A DNA stretch of 64,000 nucleotides from Vibrio fortis (GTDB taxonomy: Bacteria; Pseudomonadota; Gammaproteobacteria; Enterobacterales; Vibrionaceae): positions 2,108,001 to 2,172,000 of the forward strand of contig NZ_AP025487.1 in the NCBI RefSeq assembly GCF_024347475.1, read 5' to 3'. Below are positions 39,111 through 47,963 of the stretch, one piece after another; position 1 is the first letter of the stretch, and the number at the start of each line of letters is the position of its first letter. The position numbers were made by a program, and so were the translations under genes. The notes under the pieces are model-generated. The model was not told the origin of the DNA, did no database searches, and saw only the letters and a program-made list of their open reading frames with translations.

Positions 39111-40052
39111 CTATAAAATCTGACGCATTCTCTCTTGAGTCACTTCCACCAGCAAATCTGGTTGGAATTTAGAAATAAAGCGGTTACACCCTACTTTCTC
39201 AACCATGGCTTCATTAAAGCTGCCGCTAAGTGACGTGTTCAGTGTAATGAAAAGGTCTTGCATACGAGGATCGCTACGCACTTCGTGTGTAAGCTTATAG
39301 CCATCCATCTCTGGCATTTCTGCATCGGTAATCATCAGAAGTAGCTCTTCGTTGATGTCTTTACCTGCATCGCACCAAGACTTCAATAGGTTCAATGCCT
39401 CCAGGCCATCACAACACTCAATAATGTTCAAACCAAGTTGAGACAACGTCCCCTTAATTTGATTACGTGCTGTTGAAGAGTCATCCACAATCAACACATT
39501 ACGTCCAACCAATTGCGCAGCGAGCTCAGAGTCAAGCACGCCTTCAGAGATAGAAACATCGTAATCAATGATCTCTGCCAGTACTTTTTCAACATCAATG
39601 ATCTCAACGATCTTCTGTTGTTTGTCTTCTTCAATATGCGTAATTGCAGTCAGATAGTTAGCTCTGCCCGTCGTCTTTGGTGGCGGCTGAATTTCCGTCC
39701 ACATGGTGTTGACGATGTTGCGCACCTGACCAACTAAAAAGCCCTGAACGGTACGGTTGTATTCGGTAATGATAAGGTTGCTTTCTTGTGACTCTTGACG
39801 AGACGGTGGGAAGCCAATCGCACTACGTAAGTCAATCACAGGTACTGACTCACCACGTAAGGAAGCAACACCAGTAATATTATGGTGTGAACCCGGTAGC
39901 TTGGTTAACGCAGGTACTTTAAGTACCTCTTTTACTTTGAAAACGTTAATCGCGAACAATTGACGGCTATTCAAACTAAAAAGCAACAGCTCTAAACGGT
40001 TTTCACCGACTAACTTGGTTCTTTGATCAACCGAGTTCAAAACGCCAGACAT
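39111..40052 (-). CDS. cheV: Chemotaxis coupling protein CheV
   Basis: CheV couples receptors to CheA and carries a phosphorylatable receiver. The 313 residues have an N-terminal CheW-like domain (LLLFSLNSRQLFAINVFKVKE, GVASLRGESVPVIDL) and a C-terminal receiver domain starting NVLIVDDSSTARNQ, with the phosphorylation Asp in MITDAEMPEMDG and the conserved Lys in RFISKFQPD. I start it at 40052 (MSGVLNSVDQ), because the in-frame TTG upstream adds 12 residues foreign to the family. It is convergent with dnaE2. Confidence 0.93.
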   Translation of the reverse strand: MSGVLNSVDQRTKLVGENRLELLLFSLNSRQLFAINVFKVKEVLKVPALTKLPGSHHNITGVASLRGESVPVIDLRSAIGFPPSRQESQESNLIITEYNRTVQGFLVGQVRNIVNTMWTEIQPPPKTTGRANYLTAITHIEEDKQQKIVEIIDVEKVLAEIIDYDVSISEGVLDSELAAQLVGRNVLIVDDSSTARNQIKGTLSQLGLNIIECCDGLEALNLLKSWCDAGKDINEELLLMITDAEMPEMDGYKLTHEVRSDPRMQDLFITLNTSLSGSFNEAMVEKVGCNRFISKFQPDLLVEVTQERMRQIL

Positions 40053-40088
40053 ACAACACCTTAGTGATAATAATAACTGCAGATACAA

Positions 40089-40108
40089 TAGCCTAAATCA
40101 ATAGGCTA
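40089..40108 (-). other. Hairpin between mlc and cheV
   Basis: TAGCCTA / TAGGCTA with a six-base loop, 37 bases ahead of cheV. On the minus strand it is followed by TTGTATC, a poor T run. It is either a weak end to mlc transcription or a cheV leader structure. Confidence 0.35.
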
Positions 40109-40220
40109 AAGCAAAACTACATAGAGAGGTTCTTAAACTAATGGCATCATTGTAAGCAATATGCCATTGAAGTAAATGGGTGGTGTTCAGATATGAGTGA
40201 CGACGAAGTTAATTTATAAA

Positions 40221-41432
40221 TTAACCTTCAATCACCTTCATTAGCAATTGACCATCGTACAGTGCTTGCTTGATAAGTGCAGCGCCCGGCATCGTCGCCT
40301 GTTTATAGAAACGAGACTCCATTAATTCCAAGTCTTGGTGGTAAACCTGCAGGCTTTGTTCTTCAATACACTTTTGAATCGCTGGATAGAGAACATTCTT
40401 CGCTTGGTTAACCACACCACCGATTAAGATCTTTTCTGGGTTAAAGAGGTTGATCACGATAGCTATCGCCGAGCCCAAGTAATGCCCTAACTGCTCGATC
40501 ACTTCTACAGCCATTGGGTCGCCTTCGGCAGCAGCAGCACAGATTTGTTCGATAGTAACGTCTTCAATTCCTTCTAAAGACGAGCTTTCACCTTGAGCAA
40601 TACGCTCTTTTACTTGCTCACGAATCGCTTGAGAACTGGCAACGGTTTCTAAACAACCTCGGTTACCACAGTGACAAAGCTTGCCCTCTTTATCGATCTG
40701 AATATGCCCCAGCTCACCGATATTACCATGACGGCCTTGCAATACCCGACCATCGAGAATAATACCCGCTCCTAAACCGTGGTGAATAGAGATAAGGACG
40801 GAGTTGTCATTGTCTTGAGAGTTACCAAACAGCTTCTCAGCCAAAGCCCATGCACGAGTGTCATTGGCAATAAAGACTGGCAGTCCTGTTTCTTTGTAGA
40901 TTTCCGGCCCCAAGGCAAGGTTCTCTACGTTGTAATGTGGCATCTGAAGTACGATGCCTTGCTCAGAGTTCACAAGACCCGGTAGCGTCACCGCAATACT
41001 GGTCACCCTATCAAGCTGTTCTGCGTAAGTTTGGAAAAATTCGTCGATTTCATGAAGCAGACGTGCCAATACATCATCTTGGTCACGCTCATGGATATCA
41101 ATCTTGGTATCGATAAGCACGTCTCCACCCAGCTCGTGTAAAGCGATGGTCAAATAACCACGCCCCAATCGCATAGAAAGAAACTGCCAACCTTCATTAT
41201 TCGTTTGTAAACCAACAGCAGGACGGCCACGTGTGGTCGCTTCTTGTACTGTCGTTTCATGAATTAGGTGTGCTTCCATGAGTTCACGAGTAATTTTGGT
41301 AATACTCGCCGGAGCCAACTCACTTTGTTTGGACAGATCGATACGAGAAATGGGACCTCTAAGGTCTATTAGTTTATATACACGACCAGCATTGACCTGT
41401 TTGATATGATCAATATGGCCCGGTTGAGCCAT
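40221..41432 (-). CDS. mlc: Glucose-responsive repressor Mlc (ROK family)
   Basis: Mlc represses ptsG and other sugar-uptake genes and is inactivated when dephosphorylated PtsG sequesters it at the membrane. The 403-residue protein begins with a winged helix-turn-helix (QPGHIDHIKQVNAGRVYKLI, ISRIDLSKQSELAPASITKI) nearly matching E. coli Mlc, then a ROK domain with the zinc site CHCGNRGCLE and GLGAGIILDG. The start ATG at 41432 is chosen, and an ATG two codons upstream is possible. ptsG lies 5 kb away in the same window. A CRP-like site lies upstream. Confidence 0.93.
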   Translation of the reverse strand: MAQPGHIDHIKQVNAGRVYKLIDLRGPISRIDLSKQSELAPASITKITRELMEAHLIHETTVQEATTRGRPAVGLQTNNEGWQFLSMRLGRGYLTIALHELGGDVLIDTKIDIHERDQDDVLARLLHEIDEFFQTYAEQLDRVTSIAVTLPGLVNSEQGIVLQMPHYNVENLALGPEIYKETGLPVFIANDTRAWALAEKLFGNSQDNDNSVLISIHHGLGAGIILDGRVLQGRHGNIGELGHIQIDKEGKLCHCGNRGCLETVASSQAIREQVKERIAQGESSSLEGIEDVTIEQICAAAAEGDPMAVEVIEQLGHYLGSAIAIVINLFNPEKILIGGVVNQAKNVLYPAIQKCIEEQSLQVYHQDLELMESRFYKQATMPGAALIKQALYDGQLLMKVIEG

Positions 41433-41756
41433 GTACATTTTACGCTCCAGAAATCATCAACTGGGTAATTTTTTTACTTTGCGAAGTAATTGTGAAGCCC
41501 CTTGGTATATTGCCGTGACAAGCATCACGTATATACATGAATCTTTGTGTTTTGAGTCAAATACTTTAACAGAAATTCATACATCTCCTCTGACAACACG
41601 ACTTAATTTTCACCAGAAAACATCCATGCTGTGTCTGATAACCAATTATTTTATGTAATTGGAGAAATATCTCGTTGGCTCCCAATAAATTGTCAATTAA
41701 TGCATATACTTAATTTTATCTTACACAGATTACTTGGTCTCACAGTAGGAGCATTC
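41433..41756. other. Divergent promoter region between mlc and pykA
   Basis: A 324-base, AT-rich stretch that must contain promoters for both divergent genes. It includes the symmetric CRP-type site at 41514-41529. I see no convincing frame other than an N-terminal extension of pykA that lacks family similarity. Confidence 0.6.
41514..41529. promoter_or_regulatory. Candidate CRP (cAMP receptor protein) binding site
   Basis: CGTGA, six bases, TCACG: one mismatch per half-site from TGTGA-N6-TCACA and perfectly symmetric in its arms. It lies 82 bases upstream of the mlc start and 228 upstream of the pykA start. Both genes belong to glucose metabolism, and E. coli mlc is known to be under CRP control. 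Confidence 0.55.
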
Positions 41757-43202
41757 ATGACAGCACAGGTAAGAAAAACAAAGATAGTCACCACACTGGG
41801 CCCATCCACAGACAAAGGCAATGTACTCGAAGAGATTATCAAAGCGGGCGCTAATATCGTTCGCATGAACTTTTCTCATGGCAGCAGTGAAGATCACATT
41901 GAAAGAGCCGCTAAGGTGCGCACTATTGCCAAAAAGCTCGGTACCCAAGTCGCCATTCTCGGAGATCTACAAGGTCCGAAGATTCGAGTCTCCACTTTTA
42001 GAGACGGAAAGATCCAGCTTGCCGTCGGCGACAAATTCACACTCGATAGCAGTCTAGGACTTGGCGAAGGTAATCAAGAGTCTGTCGGACTTGACTACAA
42101 AGAGCTACCCAATGATGTGGATACTGGCGATATCCTACTGCTCGATGATGGCCGTGTTCAGCTGAAAGTCACTGCTGTTGAAGGTTGCCGAGTACATACC
42201 GAAGTTATCATCGGTGGTCCACTGTCTAACAATAAAGGGATTAATAAAAAAGGCGGAGGCCTCTCAGCAGAAGCTCTGACAGAGAAAGATAAACGCGACA
42301 TTATTACCGCAGCAGAAATCCAAGTCGACTACCTTGCGGTCTCATTCCCTCGCAATGGTGAAGACATGAGCTACGCCAGACAACTGGCTCGAGATGCAGG
42401 CTTGGAAGCGCACTTAGTCGCCAAAGTAGAACGAGCAGAGACAGTTTCTAGCATCGAGAACATGGATGACATCATCTTAGCCTCAGATGTTGTCATGGTG
42501 GCTCGTGGAGACCTCGGAGTGGAAATTGGCGATCCTGAGTTGGTCGGTGTGCAAAAACAGCTTATACGTCGTGCTAGAGCGCTTAACCGTACGATTATCA
42601 CTGCCACCCAAATGATGGAATCTATGATATCTGCACCAATGCCAACACGTGCTGAGGTGATGGATGTGGCTAACGCTGTTCTTGATGGTACTGATGCTGT
42701 GATGCTATCTGGCGAAACCGCAGCTGGTGCCTACCCTGTTGAGACAGTTAAATCGATGGCGGAAGTGTGTATCGGTGCAGAGAAAATGGCGGGCGTGAAC
42801 CAATCTAACTACCGCATTGACCGCACCTTTGTCACGGCAGAAGAGACCATCTCTATGGCCACTATCTACTCGGCAAACCATATGGAAGGTATTAAAGGCG
42901 TAGTCACCTTAACAGAATCAGGTCGTACGGCATTGATGATGTCTCGTTTAAGTGCTGACATGCCTATTTTTGCCTTGTCCCGCAATGAGGGAACACTCAA
43001 CCGCTGTACCTTATATCGTGGTGTCACCCCTATCTACTTTGAAACAGACAAAGAAGATAGCTTTGATATCGCCCTTTCGACGCTGACCTGTTTGAAAGAG
43101 AAAGGCATGCTCAAGTTTGGAGATCTAGTGATCATCACTCAGGGTGACATCATGGATGTTGCAGGCTCAACAAACTGTATGCGCGTACTCCCTGTCACCT
43201 AA
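41757..43202 (+). CDS. pykA: Pyruvate kinase, PykA (type II)
   Basis: Converts phosphoenolpyruvate and ADP to pyruvate and ATP. The 481 residues match E. coli PykA (480) closely: [14 protein letters not shown] opening, [19 protein letters not shown], the catalytic-lysine motif VAKVERAE, the metal-binding [12 protein letters not shown] and the signature ATQMMESM. I chose the ATG at 41757. In-frame starts back to 41631 add residues unlike the family. It is divergent from mlc. Confidence 0.96.
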   Translation: MTAQVRKTKIVTTLGPSTDKGNVLEEIIKAGANIVRMNFSHGSSEDHIERAAKVRTIAKKLGTQVAILGDLQGPKIRVSTFRDGKIQLAVGDKFTLDSSLGLGEGNQESVGLDYKELPNDVDTGDILLLDDGRVQLKVTAVEGCRVHTEVIIGGPLSNNKGINKKGGGLSAEALTEKDKRDIITAAEIQVDYLAVSFPRNGEDMSYARQLARDAGLEAHLVAKVERAETVSSIENMDDIILASDVVMVARGDLGVEIGDPELVGVQKQLIRRARALNRTIITATQMMESMISAPMPTRAEVMDVANAVLDGTDAVMLSGETAAGAYPVETVKSMAEVCIGAEKMAGVNQSNYRIDRTFVTAEETISMATIYSANHMEGIKGVVTLTESGRTALMMSRLSADMPIFALSRNEGTLNRCTLYRGVTPIYFETDKEDSFDIALSTLTCLKEKGMLKFGDLVIITQGDIMDVAGSTNCMRVLPVT

Positions 43203-43345
43203 GCGCTTTTCATAACAATATTCATGCTTATGGCTGTGGAGTTAAGCTTCACTGCCATTTTTGTACATAACACATTGGAAGAGTGAACGGAGAGGGGGCT
43301 AGACGCTATTAGAGTTAAATTGGCGGGTGAAATTAGTGAATTAAG

Positions 43346-44527
43346 TTATGCGAATTGAATAACGTGAGAGGCTTTGGCGTTTTGTATCGAACAATACAAC
43401 TCGACAAACTTAAACCCCGCTTCCATCCCGAGTTGGTAATCGTGTAACAGGTCTTCTTTGTCACTCATCAATGAGCTCGATTTAAGAGGCTGACTCGGTG
43501 CTATCTGGATAACGAAGGTATCGTCCGGTGGAGAGTGTAAAAAGTCTTCCGTTAGCGAGTAGGTTTGGTAATGGACCATCAACATATCCGCTAAACCTGA
43601 ATCAAACTTATCACCCACTAAATGGCTAAGGCGGTAGATATCATCAGCACCAAACAGCCAACGACCACCATTAAGTAAGTCCAAGTGCCGCCTGTCTTGT
43701 TTCTGTTGCTTAGAGCGCATAATCTGTTGTTGGAAAAACGAACTCCAATCAACTTTCCACTGCTCTATTTTCTGTTGCCAGTGTTCCTGTACACTGCTGA
43801 AAGAGTCACGAAACCACTCTAACTCTTCCGCAGAAATAGGTTTCGGAGGCTTCGGCCCTTCCACCAGTTCATTCTCTGGACGCCACTCTGACGCAGGCTC
43901 TGTGCGTATCACAACAATTGAGCGCGCTTGCCTTCTCCACGCTTCTTGAACTGGAATGCAAGCTGAGACACCACCATCTACATAGTTCTGACCCAATATT
44001 TCAACCTCACCATTATAGAGACGAGGAATGGCGCAGGTTGCCAACATAACTTTATGCCAATCTTCGCTGAACAGTGGGAAGTAATGATCTTTGAGATCTT
44101 TTACATCGGTGACTGCCGCATAAATGTTACGTCCGCCTAGCGCTTGTCGCCCTAAATCAAGATCGAGTTTGTAAGGGTATGCCAGAATTTTTTCAAGCGC
44201 CCACTCCATGCCCAACCCTTTACGGTGGCGAATATAAGAGAACAGGTTAAAGAATTCTGGGGCCGTGGTCAGATCCATAATAAAAGACTTACCTAGTCCT
44301 TTATCTCGACAAGCAAAAGCACATAGATTCAGAGCACCAGCAGACGTGCCAAAAAAGTCATCGAATGGATCAAAATTAGAAAGGATGAATGCGTCTAATA
44401 CGCCAGATGTAAATATGCCTCTTTGGCCACCACCTTGGGCAACCAAAGCTGTTTTACCCGCAATAAACTTGTCGTAGTAAGCCAAGTCTATTGCGATATC
44501 GGTATTGGTTATTATGCCGCTATTCAT
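43346..44527 (-). CDS. Patatin-like phospholipase
   Basis: A cytoplasmic-looking lipid acyl hydrolase of 393 residues. It has the Ser-Asp dyad of patatins: oxyanion loop GGGQRG near residue 35, nucleophile elbow GTSAG and the Asp motif DGG (YVDGGVSACIP). There is no signal peptide. The family overlaps with E. coli YjjU, and the substrate is unknown. The ATG at 44527 has AGGGGC 10 bases upstream. An in-frame TTG at 44536 would leave almost no spacing. It follows the small ynhF-like gene by 44 bases. Confidence 0.85.
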   Translation of the reverse strand: MNSGIITNTDIAIDLAYYDKFIAGKTALVAQGGGQRGIFTSGVLDAFILSNFDPFDDFFGTSAGALNLCAFACRDKGLGKSFIMDLTTAPEFFNLFSYIRHRKGLGMEWALEKILAYPYKLDLDLGRQALGGRNIYAAVTDVKDLKDHYFPLFSEDWHKVMLATCAIPRLYNGEVEILGQNYVDGGVSACIPVQEAWRRQARSIVVIRTEPASEWRPENELVEGPKPPKPISAEELEWFRDSFSSVQEHWQQKIEQWKVDWSSFFQQQIMRSKQQKQDRRHLDLLNGGRWLFGADDIYRLSHLVGDKFDSGLADMLMVHYQTYSLTEDFLHSPPDDTFVIQIAPSQPLKSSSLMSDKEDLLHDYQLGMEAGFKFVELYCSIQNAKASHVIQFA

Positions 44528-44571
44528 GGTAATCAAAGCCCCTGTTGGTAGGCTTTGCTTATGTTATTGGG

Positions 44572-44661
44572 CTAGTTGGTGATCGCGATAAAGCCGAACG
44601 TCAGCAGCACAATAAAAATAAAAGCGGTAATTTGTAGAGCGTTTTTCAGATCCTGTTCCAT
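44572..44661 (-). CDS. ynhF: YnhF-type small membrane protein, 29 residues
   Basis: The frame starts MEQDLKNALQ and ends FGFIAITN. A short charged N-terminus is followed by one hydrophobic helix of about 18 residues. The length and layout equal E. coli YnhF (29 residues, MSTDLKFSLV start). A good ribosome binding site, AGAGG, lies 5 bases before the ATG. Function is unknown in any species. It lies just upstream of the patatin gene on the same strand, so the two may share a transcript. Confidence 0.78.
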   Translation of the reverse strand: MEQDLKNALQITAFIFIVLLTFGFIAITN

Positions 44662-44805
44662 AGACACCTCTGTTTATTATAAATTTGTTTAGCCTATATC
44701 TAAGTACTATCAGGTGTGTGAAGTATGTTCAAGATTCGCCGAAATTACTCGCACAATATTGATGTAAGCATCACAATTAGTAGGTGTTCGGATAAGGATA
44801 GGCCC

Positions 44806-45399
44806 ATGAATAACAAAGTAAATACTTTCGCACTCTGCACACTCCTGACTTGTTCCGGAGCATCAATGGCAGCAGATATATACGTCACACCAATGATTGG
44901 ACTTACCGGTGGTGGCGCTGTCGAAGACGAAGATGGTAATACCTATGACATGGAAAACTCAGCCAGTTACTCTTTGGCGATTGAGACACCTTTAGAAAAA
45001 GGTCGTATCGGTTTGTTTTATTCCAATCAACAATCGGAACTTGAATCGCTAAAACTGGACTCTTCGATTCAATATTTACACTTTCAAAGTAGCATTTATT
45101 ACCCAGCAACTAATGCGTTTTCTGGTTACTTAGGACTCGGCCTCGGTGCATCTTATGTCGATGTAGACTGGGCGAAAGACAAATATGGTTTCTCTGCTTC
45201 AATTTTTGGTGGTGTAGAGTACAAGTTATCAGACAGCCTAGCATTAACCAGCCAAATACGCTGGCTAGGCACAGTCGTAGACAATGACACTAGTGGCGCA
45301 TGTACTTTGCCAACAACAGGGCAAAACTGTGTAATTCGCTTTGACACCGATTGGATGAACCAGTTTCAAGCTAATGTCGGCCTGACCTTTAGATTTTAG
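44806..45399 (+). CDS. Outer-membrane beta-barrel protein
   Basis: A 197-residue predicted small porin-like protein of unknown function. A Sec signal ends SMAADIYV. Alternating strands follow (SYSLAIETPLEKGRIGLFYS, AFSGYLGLGLGASYVDVDW) and the C-terminus FRF fits BAM-dependent barrels. The strand pattern suggests eight strands, like OmpA or OmpW barrels. A Cys pair near the C-terminus (ACTLPTTGQNC) may form a disulfide loop. The start ATG at 44806 has AAGGA 8 bases upstream. The frame extends further up to 44725, which I reject because the signal peptide would be lost. Confidence 0.75.
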   Translation: MNNKVNTFALCTLLTCSGASMAADIYVTPMIGLTGGGAVEDEDGNTYDMENSASYSLAIETPLEKGRIGLFYSNQQSELESLKLDSSIQYLHFQSSIYYPATNAFSGYLGLGLGASYVDVDWAKDKYGFSASIFGGVEYKLSDSLALTSQIRWLGTVVDNDTSGACTLPTTGQNCVIRFDTDWMNQFQANVGLTFRF

Positions 45400-45401
45400 G
45401 C

Positions 45402-45452
45402 CTTTAGAACTCTTAAGGCTTTAGGTCTCTTAAGGCTTTAAGTCTCTAAAAA
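45402..45452 (+). repeat. Three imperfect 17-bp tandem repeats
   Basis: Units begin at 45402, 45419 and 45436: CTTTAGAACTCTTAAGG, CTTTAGGTCTCTTAAGG, CTTTAAGTCTCTAAAAA. A fourth partial unit (CTTTAACC) follows. They lie directly after the stop of the outer-membrane gene and before its terminator. Confidence 0.8.
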
Positions 45453-45466
45453 CTTTAACCTGATCG

Positions 45467-45495
45467 AAATAGGCGAGGATAACCCTCGCCTATTT
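45467..45495. terminator. Bidirectional terminator between the two small outer-membrane genes
   Basis: A 12-bp stem AAATAGGCGAGG / CCTCGCCTATTT with a short loop, A/T-rich on both flanks. Confidence 0.8.
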
Positions 45496-45510
45496 AATAT
45501 CTGTCGAACG

Positions 45511-45915
45511 CTAAAACTTGTAAGTAACGCCCACAGCACCACCAAGCTGTAGTTCAGCACCCGCGTATAGATCCAATTCAGGATGAACTTGCGCGTACGC
45601 ATTCCATCCATCATAAAAATTCACTTTTACGCCCAATGGAACTCGTACACCAAAGTCGTCTTCCCACTCAGCCCAAGCGCCAACGCCGACATACCAATCT
45701 AGCGGAGTTTCTGAATCAAACTTCCCACGTTTGAGCATATAGTCAAAAGCAGCGCCATCATTACCAACCGTCACTCGATATGTGTTGTCAATTTCAATAA
45801 CTGCACTTAAATCTTGGTCAAGAGCTAAACCTACCTCAAGCTCTGCGTTGTCTGCAGCCTGAGTCGCAAAAGTAACGCTCGCCATAAAGAGACCAAATAA
45901 TCCATATAGTTTCAT
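45511..45915 (-). CDS. Small outer-membrane barrel protein
   Basis: A 134-residue predicted exported protein with a signal peptide ending TQAADN. It then shows short acidic strands (AELEVGLALDQDLSAVIEID, WYVGVGAWAEWEDDFGVRVPLG) and a C-terminal Phe (AVGVTYKF). The size would allow about six to eight strands. No family is recognised. The ATG at 45915 has AGGG 7 bases upstream. An in-frame TTG at 45921 is less likely. It converges on the other small outer-membrane gene. Confidence 0.65.
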   Translation of the reverse strand: MKLYGLFGLFMASVTFATQAADNAELEVGLALDQDLSAVIEIDNTYRVTVGNDGAAFDYMLKRGKFDSETPLDWYVGVGAWAEWEDDFGVRVPLGVKVNFYDGWNAYAQVHPELDLYAGAELQLGGAVGVTYKF

Positions 45916-46035
45916 AATCAAACCCTATCAATACATCTGCGGTGAAGCATAGTTACCTATTAAAGATAGATGTCATCGTAGAGTTAGAGAATGATGGATA
46001 TTAAGTCAACATGATAAGAGTGGTGAGGAGTATTC

Positions 46036-46067
46036 AAAAACGAAAAAAGGAGGCTAAAAGCCTCCTT
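46036..46067 (-). terminator. Terminator after ptsG
   Basis: AAGGAGGC, loop of five, GCCTCCTT, with a T run on the minus strand, 21 bases past the ptsG stop. Confidence 0.85.
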
Positions 46068-46087
46068 CTATTCAATTGAATCAGTGA

Positions 46088-47518
46088 TTAGCCGTTGTTA
46101 CGGATCCACTCATCCATGTCTGTTTTCAGGTTGTCAGACTTAGTACCGAAGATAGCTTGAACACCACCAGCTACTACTACTACACCAGCAGCACCTAGTT
46201 TCTTCAGTTTGTCTTGGTCAACAACTTCAGTATCAGCAACCGCTACACGTAGACGAGTGATACAAGCGTCAAGACCAGTGATGTTAGCTTTACCGCCAAA
46301 TGCAGCAACTAGTTCGCCAGCTAGCTCAGAGCCAGTCGCAACAGCTTGGTCTTCAGACTCGTCTTCACGACCAGGAGTCTTAAGGTCAAGAGCTTTGATT
46401 ACTGTGCGGAATACGAAGTAGTAAAGCGCTGCGTAACCTAGGCCACAAACAATCATTAGACCCATCTTAGACGCGTTGCCAGATAGAACTAGGAAGTCGA
46501 TTAGACCGTGAGAGAAAGATGTACCGTGTACAAAACCTAGAGTGTTCGCTAGAACGTATGCAGAACCCGCTAGTAGAGCGTGGATTGCGTACAGTACTGG
46601 AGCAACGAATAGGAATGAGAATTCGATTGGCTCAGTAATACCTGTTAGGAATGAAGTCAGAGCAGCTGATGCCATGATACCCATTACTTTAACGCGGTTC
46701 TCAGGCTTAGCAGAGTGTGCAATTGCGATTGCAGCAGCTGGTAGACCGAACATCTTGAACATGTAACCACCTGCTAGCTGACCGAAGCCGTTGCCTGCAG
46801 CACGAGATGCTTCATCAGCAACTAGGTAACAAGTAAGAACACCGTTTTGAGTTTCGCCAGCAGCGTTAACACAAGTACCAGCTTCGAAGAAGAAAGGTAC
46901 GTTCCATACGTGGTGAAGACCAAATGGAATTAGAGAACGCTCAACGATACCGTAGATACCAAACGCCACTTGTGGGTTTTGGTGAGCAGCCCAATCAGAG
47001 AACGCAGAGATAGCGCCGCCAACTGGTGGCCATACTACAGATAGTAGGATTGCTAGACCGATCGCAGAGAAACCAGTGATGATTGGCACTGCACGCTTAC
47101 CAGCGAAGAAGCCAAGGTACTCTGGAAGTTGGATGCGGTAGAAACGGTTGAATGCCCAAGCAGCAACACCACCGACTAGGATACCACCTAGTACGCCAGT
47201 ATCGATTTTATCAACGCCCATAACACCAGCCATTACGCCAAGTGTTGCAGTCATGATACCGTAACCAACGATTGCAGCAAGACCAGCTACACCGTCGTTG
47301 TTTGTAAAGCCAAGTGCAACACCTACTGCGAACAGTAGAGCCATTTGACCGAATACCGAACCACCAGCTTGTTCCATTAGGTTAGAAACGATTTCTGGAA
47401 TGAAAGGAAGGTCCGCTGCACCAACACCAAGCAAAATACCCGCAACTGGTAAAACTGATACTGGTAGCATCAGAGACTTACCAACTTTTTGCAGGCTAGC
47501 AAAAAGGTTCTTAAACAT
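46088..47518 (-). CDS. ptsG: PTS glucose-specific transporter, EIICB
   Basis: PtsG imports and phosphorylates glucose, taking phosphate from EIIA-Glc (crr, not in this window). The 476 residues (477 in E. coli) have an N-terminal EIIC membrane domain ([30 protein letters not shown], the [15 protein letters not shown] loop) and a C-terminal EIIB domain with the phosphorylated Cys419 in ACITRLR. AGGAG 8 bases upstream supports the start at 47518. Expected regulators are Mlc, encoded in this window, and CRP. A symmetric site is noted upstream. Confidence 0.96.
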   Translation of the reverse strand: MFKNLFASLQKVGKSLMLPVSVLPVAGILLGVGAADLPFIPEIVSNLMEQAGGSVFGQMALLFAVGVALGFTNNDGVAGLAAIVGYGIMTATLGVMAGVMGVDKIDTGVLGGILVGGVAAWAFNRFYRIQLPEYLGFFAGKRAVPIITGFSAIGLAILLSVVWPPVGGAISAFSDWAAHQNPQVAFGIYGIVERSLIPFGLHHVWNVPFFFEAGTCVNAAGETQNGVLTCYLVADEASRAAGNGFGQLAGGYMFKMFGLPAAAIAIAHSAKPENRVKVMGIMASAALTSFLTGITEPIEFSFLFVAPVLYAIHALLAGSAYVLANTLGFVHGTSFSHGLIDFLVLSGNASKMGLMIVCGLGYAALYYFVFRTVIKALDLKTPGREDESEDQAVATGSELAGELVAAFGGKANITGLDACITRLRVAVADTEVVDQDKLKKLGAAGVVVVAGGVQAIFGTKSDNLKTDMDEWIRNNG

Positions 47519-47783
47519 GTTTATGCTCCTGATAAAGATAAAATAATTATATGGGTTCTAACGGCACACCCCCGTAGCCTAAATGTTAGCACCCAGTGAA
47601 AATGTAACCATGTATTGCATTATATTTTCTGCCGCTAAATATATATTGATGGGTAACAAAGTTTCTAGTGACTTACGAAATTTAGTTTCAAAACACGTCT
47701 TGGATCACATGTCAAATCCAAAAATGCAATGGTTTACAATTGTGTAAATTATTGTTTTATATGAATTTTTTATTATTAGATTA

Positions 47784-47803
47784 TTATTTCACGGGGTAAA
47801 TAA
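47784..47803. promoter_or_regulatory. Candidate Mlc/NagC-type operator upstream of ptsG
   Basis: TTATTT, eight bases CACGGGGT, AAATAA. Mlc and NagC of the ROK family bind AT-rich arms of this kind around a central GC-richer spacer. The site is 266 bases upstream of ptsG. The mlc gene lies in the same window. Sequence alone does not separate Mlc from NagC sites. Confidence 0.45.
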
Positions 47804-47917
47804 AATAAAGTGCAATGTTATTTTTAGTAACAAAATTACGAATGTTGCATTTCACACTCTCAAGTTCAACATAATTAGTAAACATTAAAAAAGTTGAGCA
47901 TTTTGGTGATCTAATAC

Positions 47918-47945
47918 GCAAAAAAGGGAGCTTACGCTCCCTTTT
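47918..47945 (-). terminator. Terminator after tatD
   Basis: AAAAGGGAGC, loop TTAC, GCTCCCTTTT. The T run continues on the minus strand. It ends the yceD-to-tatD gene series. Confidence 0.88.
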
Positions 47946-47963
47946 GTTTATTAAATCGATTTT

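Larger units (their letters stand above)
47519..47963. other. Intergenic region between tatD and ptsG
   Basis: 445 AT-rich bases with no gene. It contains the tatD terminator at 47918-47945 and the ptsG control region: a TTATTT-N8-AAATAA site at 47784-47803, TTTACA-N4-TGTAAA at 47733-47748, and a TTGACA hexamer on the minus strand at 47710-47715. A ptsG transcript starting there would carry a leader of roughly 150 or more bases. Confidence 0.5.

Noticed and set aside
41631..41756. Longer N-terminus for pyruvate kinase
   Set aside because: Residues before the ATG at 41757 do not resemble pyruvate kinases, while the shorter form matches the family length.
47841..47856. CRP site upstream of ptsG
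   Set aside because: Only one good half-site (TCACA). The other half does not match at correct spacing, and it is over 320 bases from the gene.
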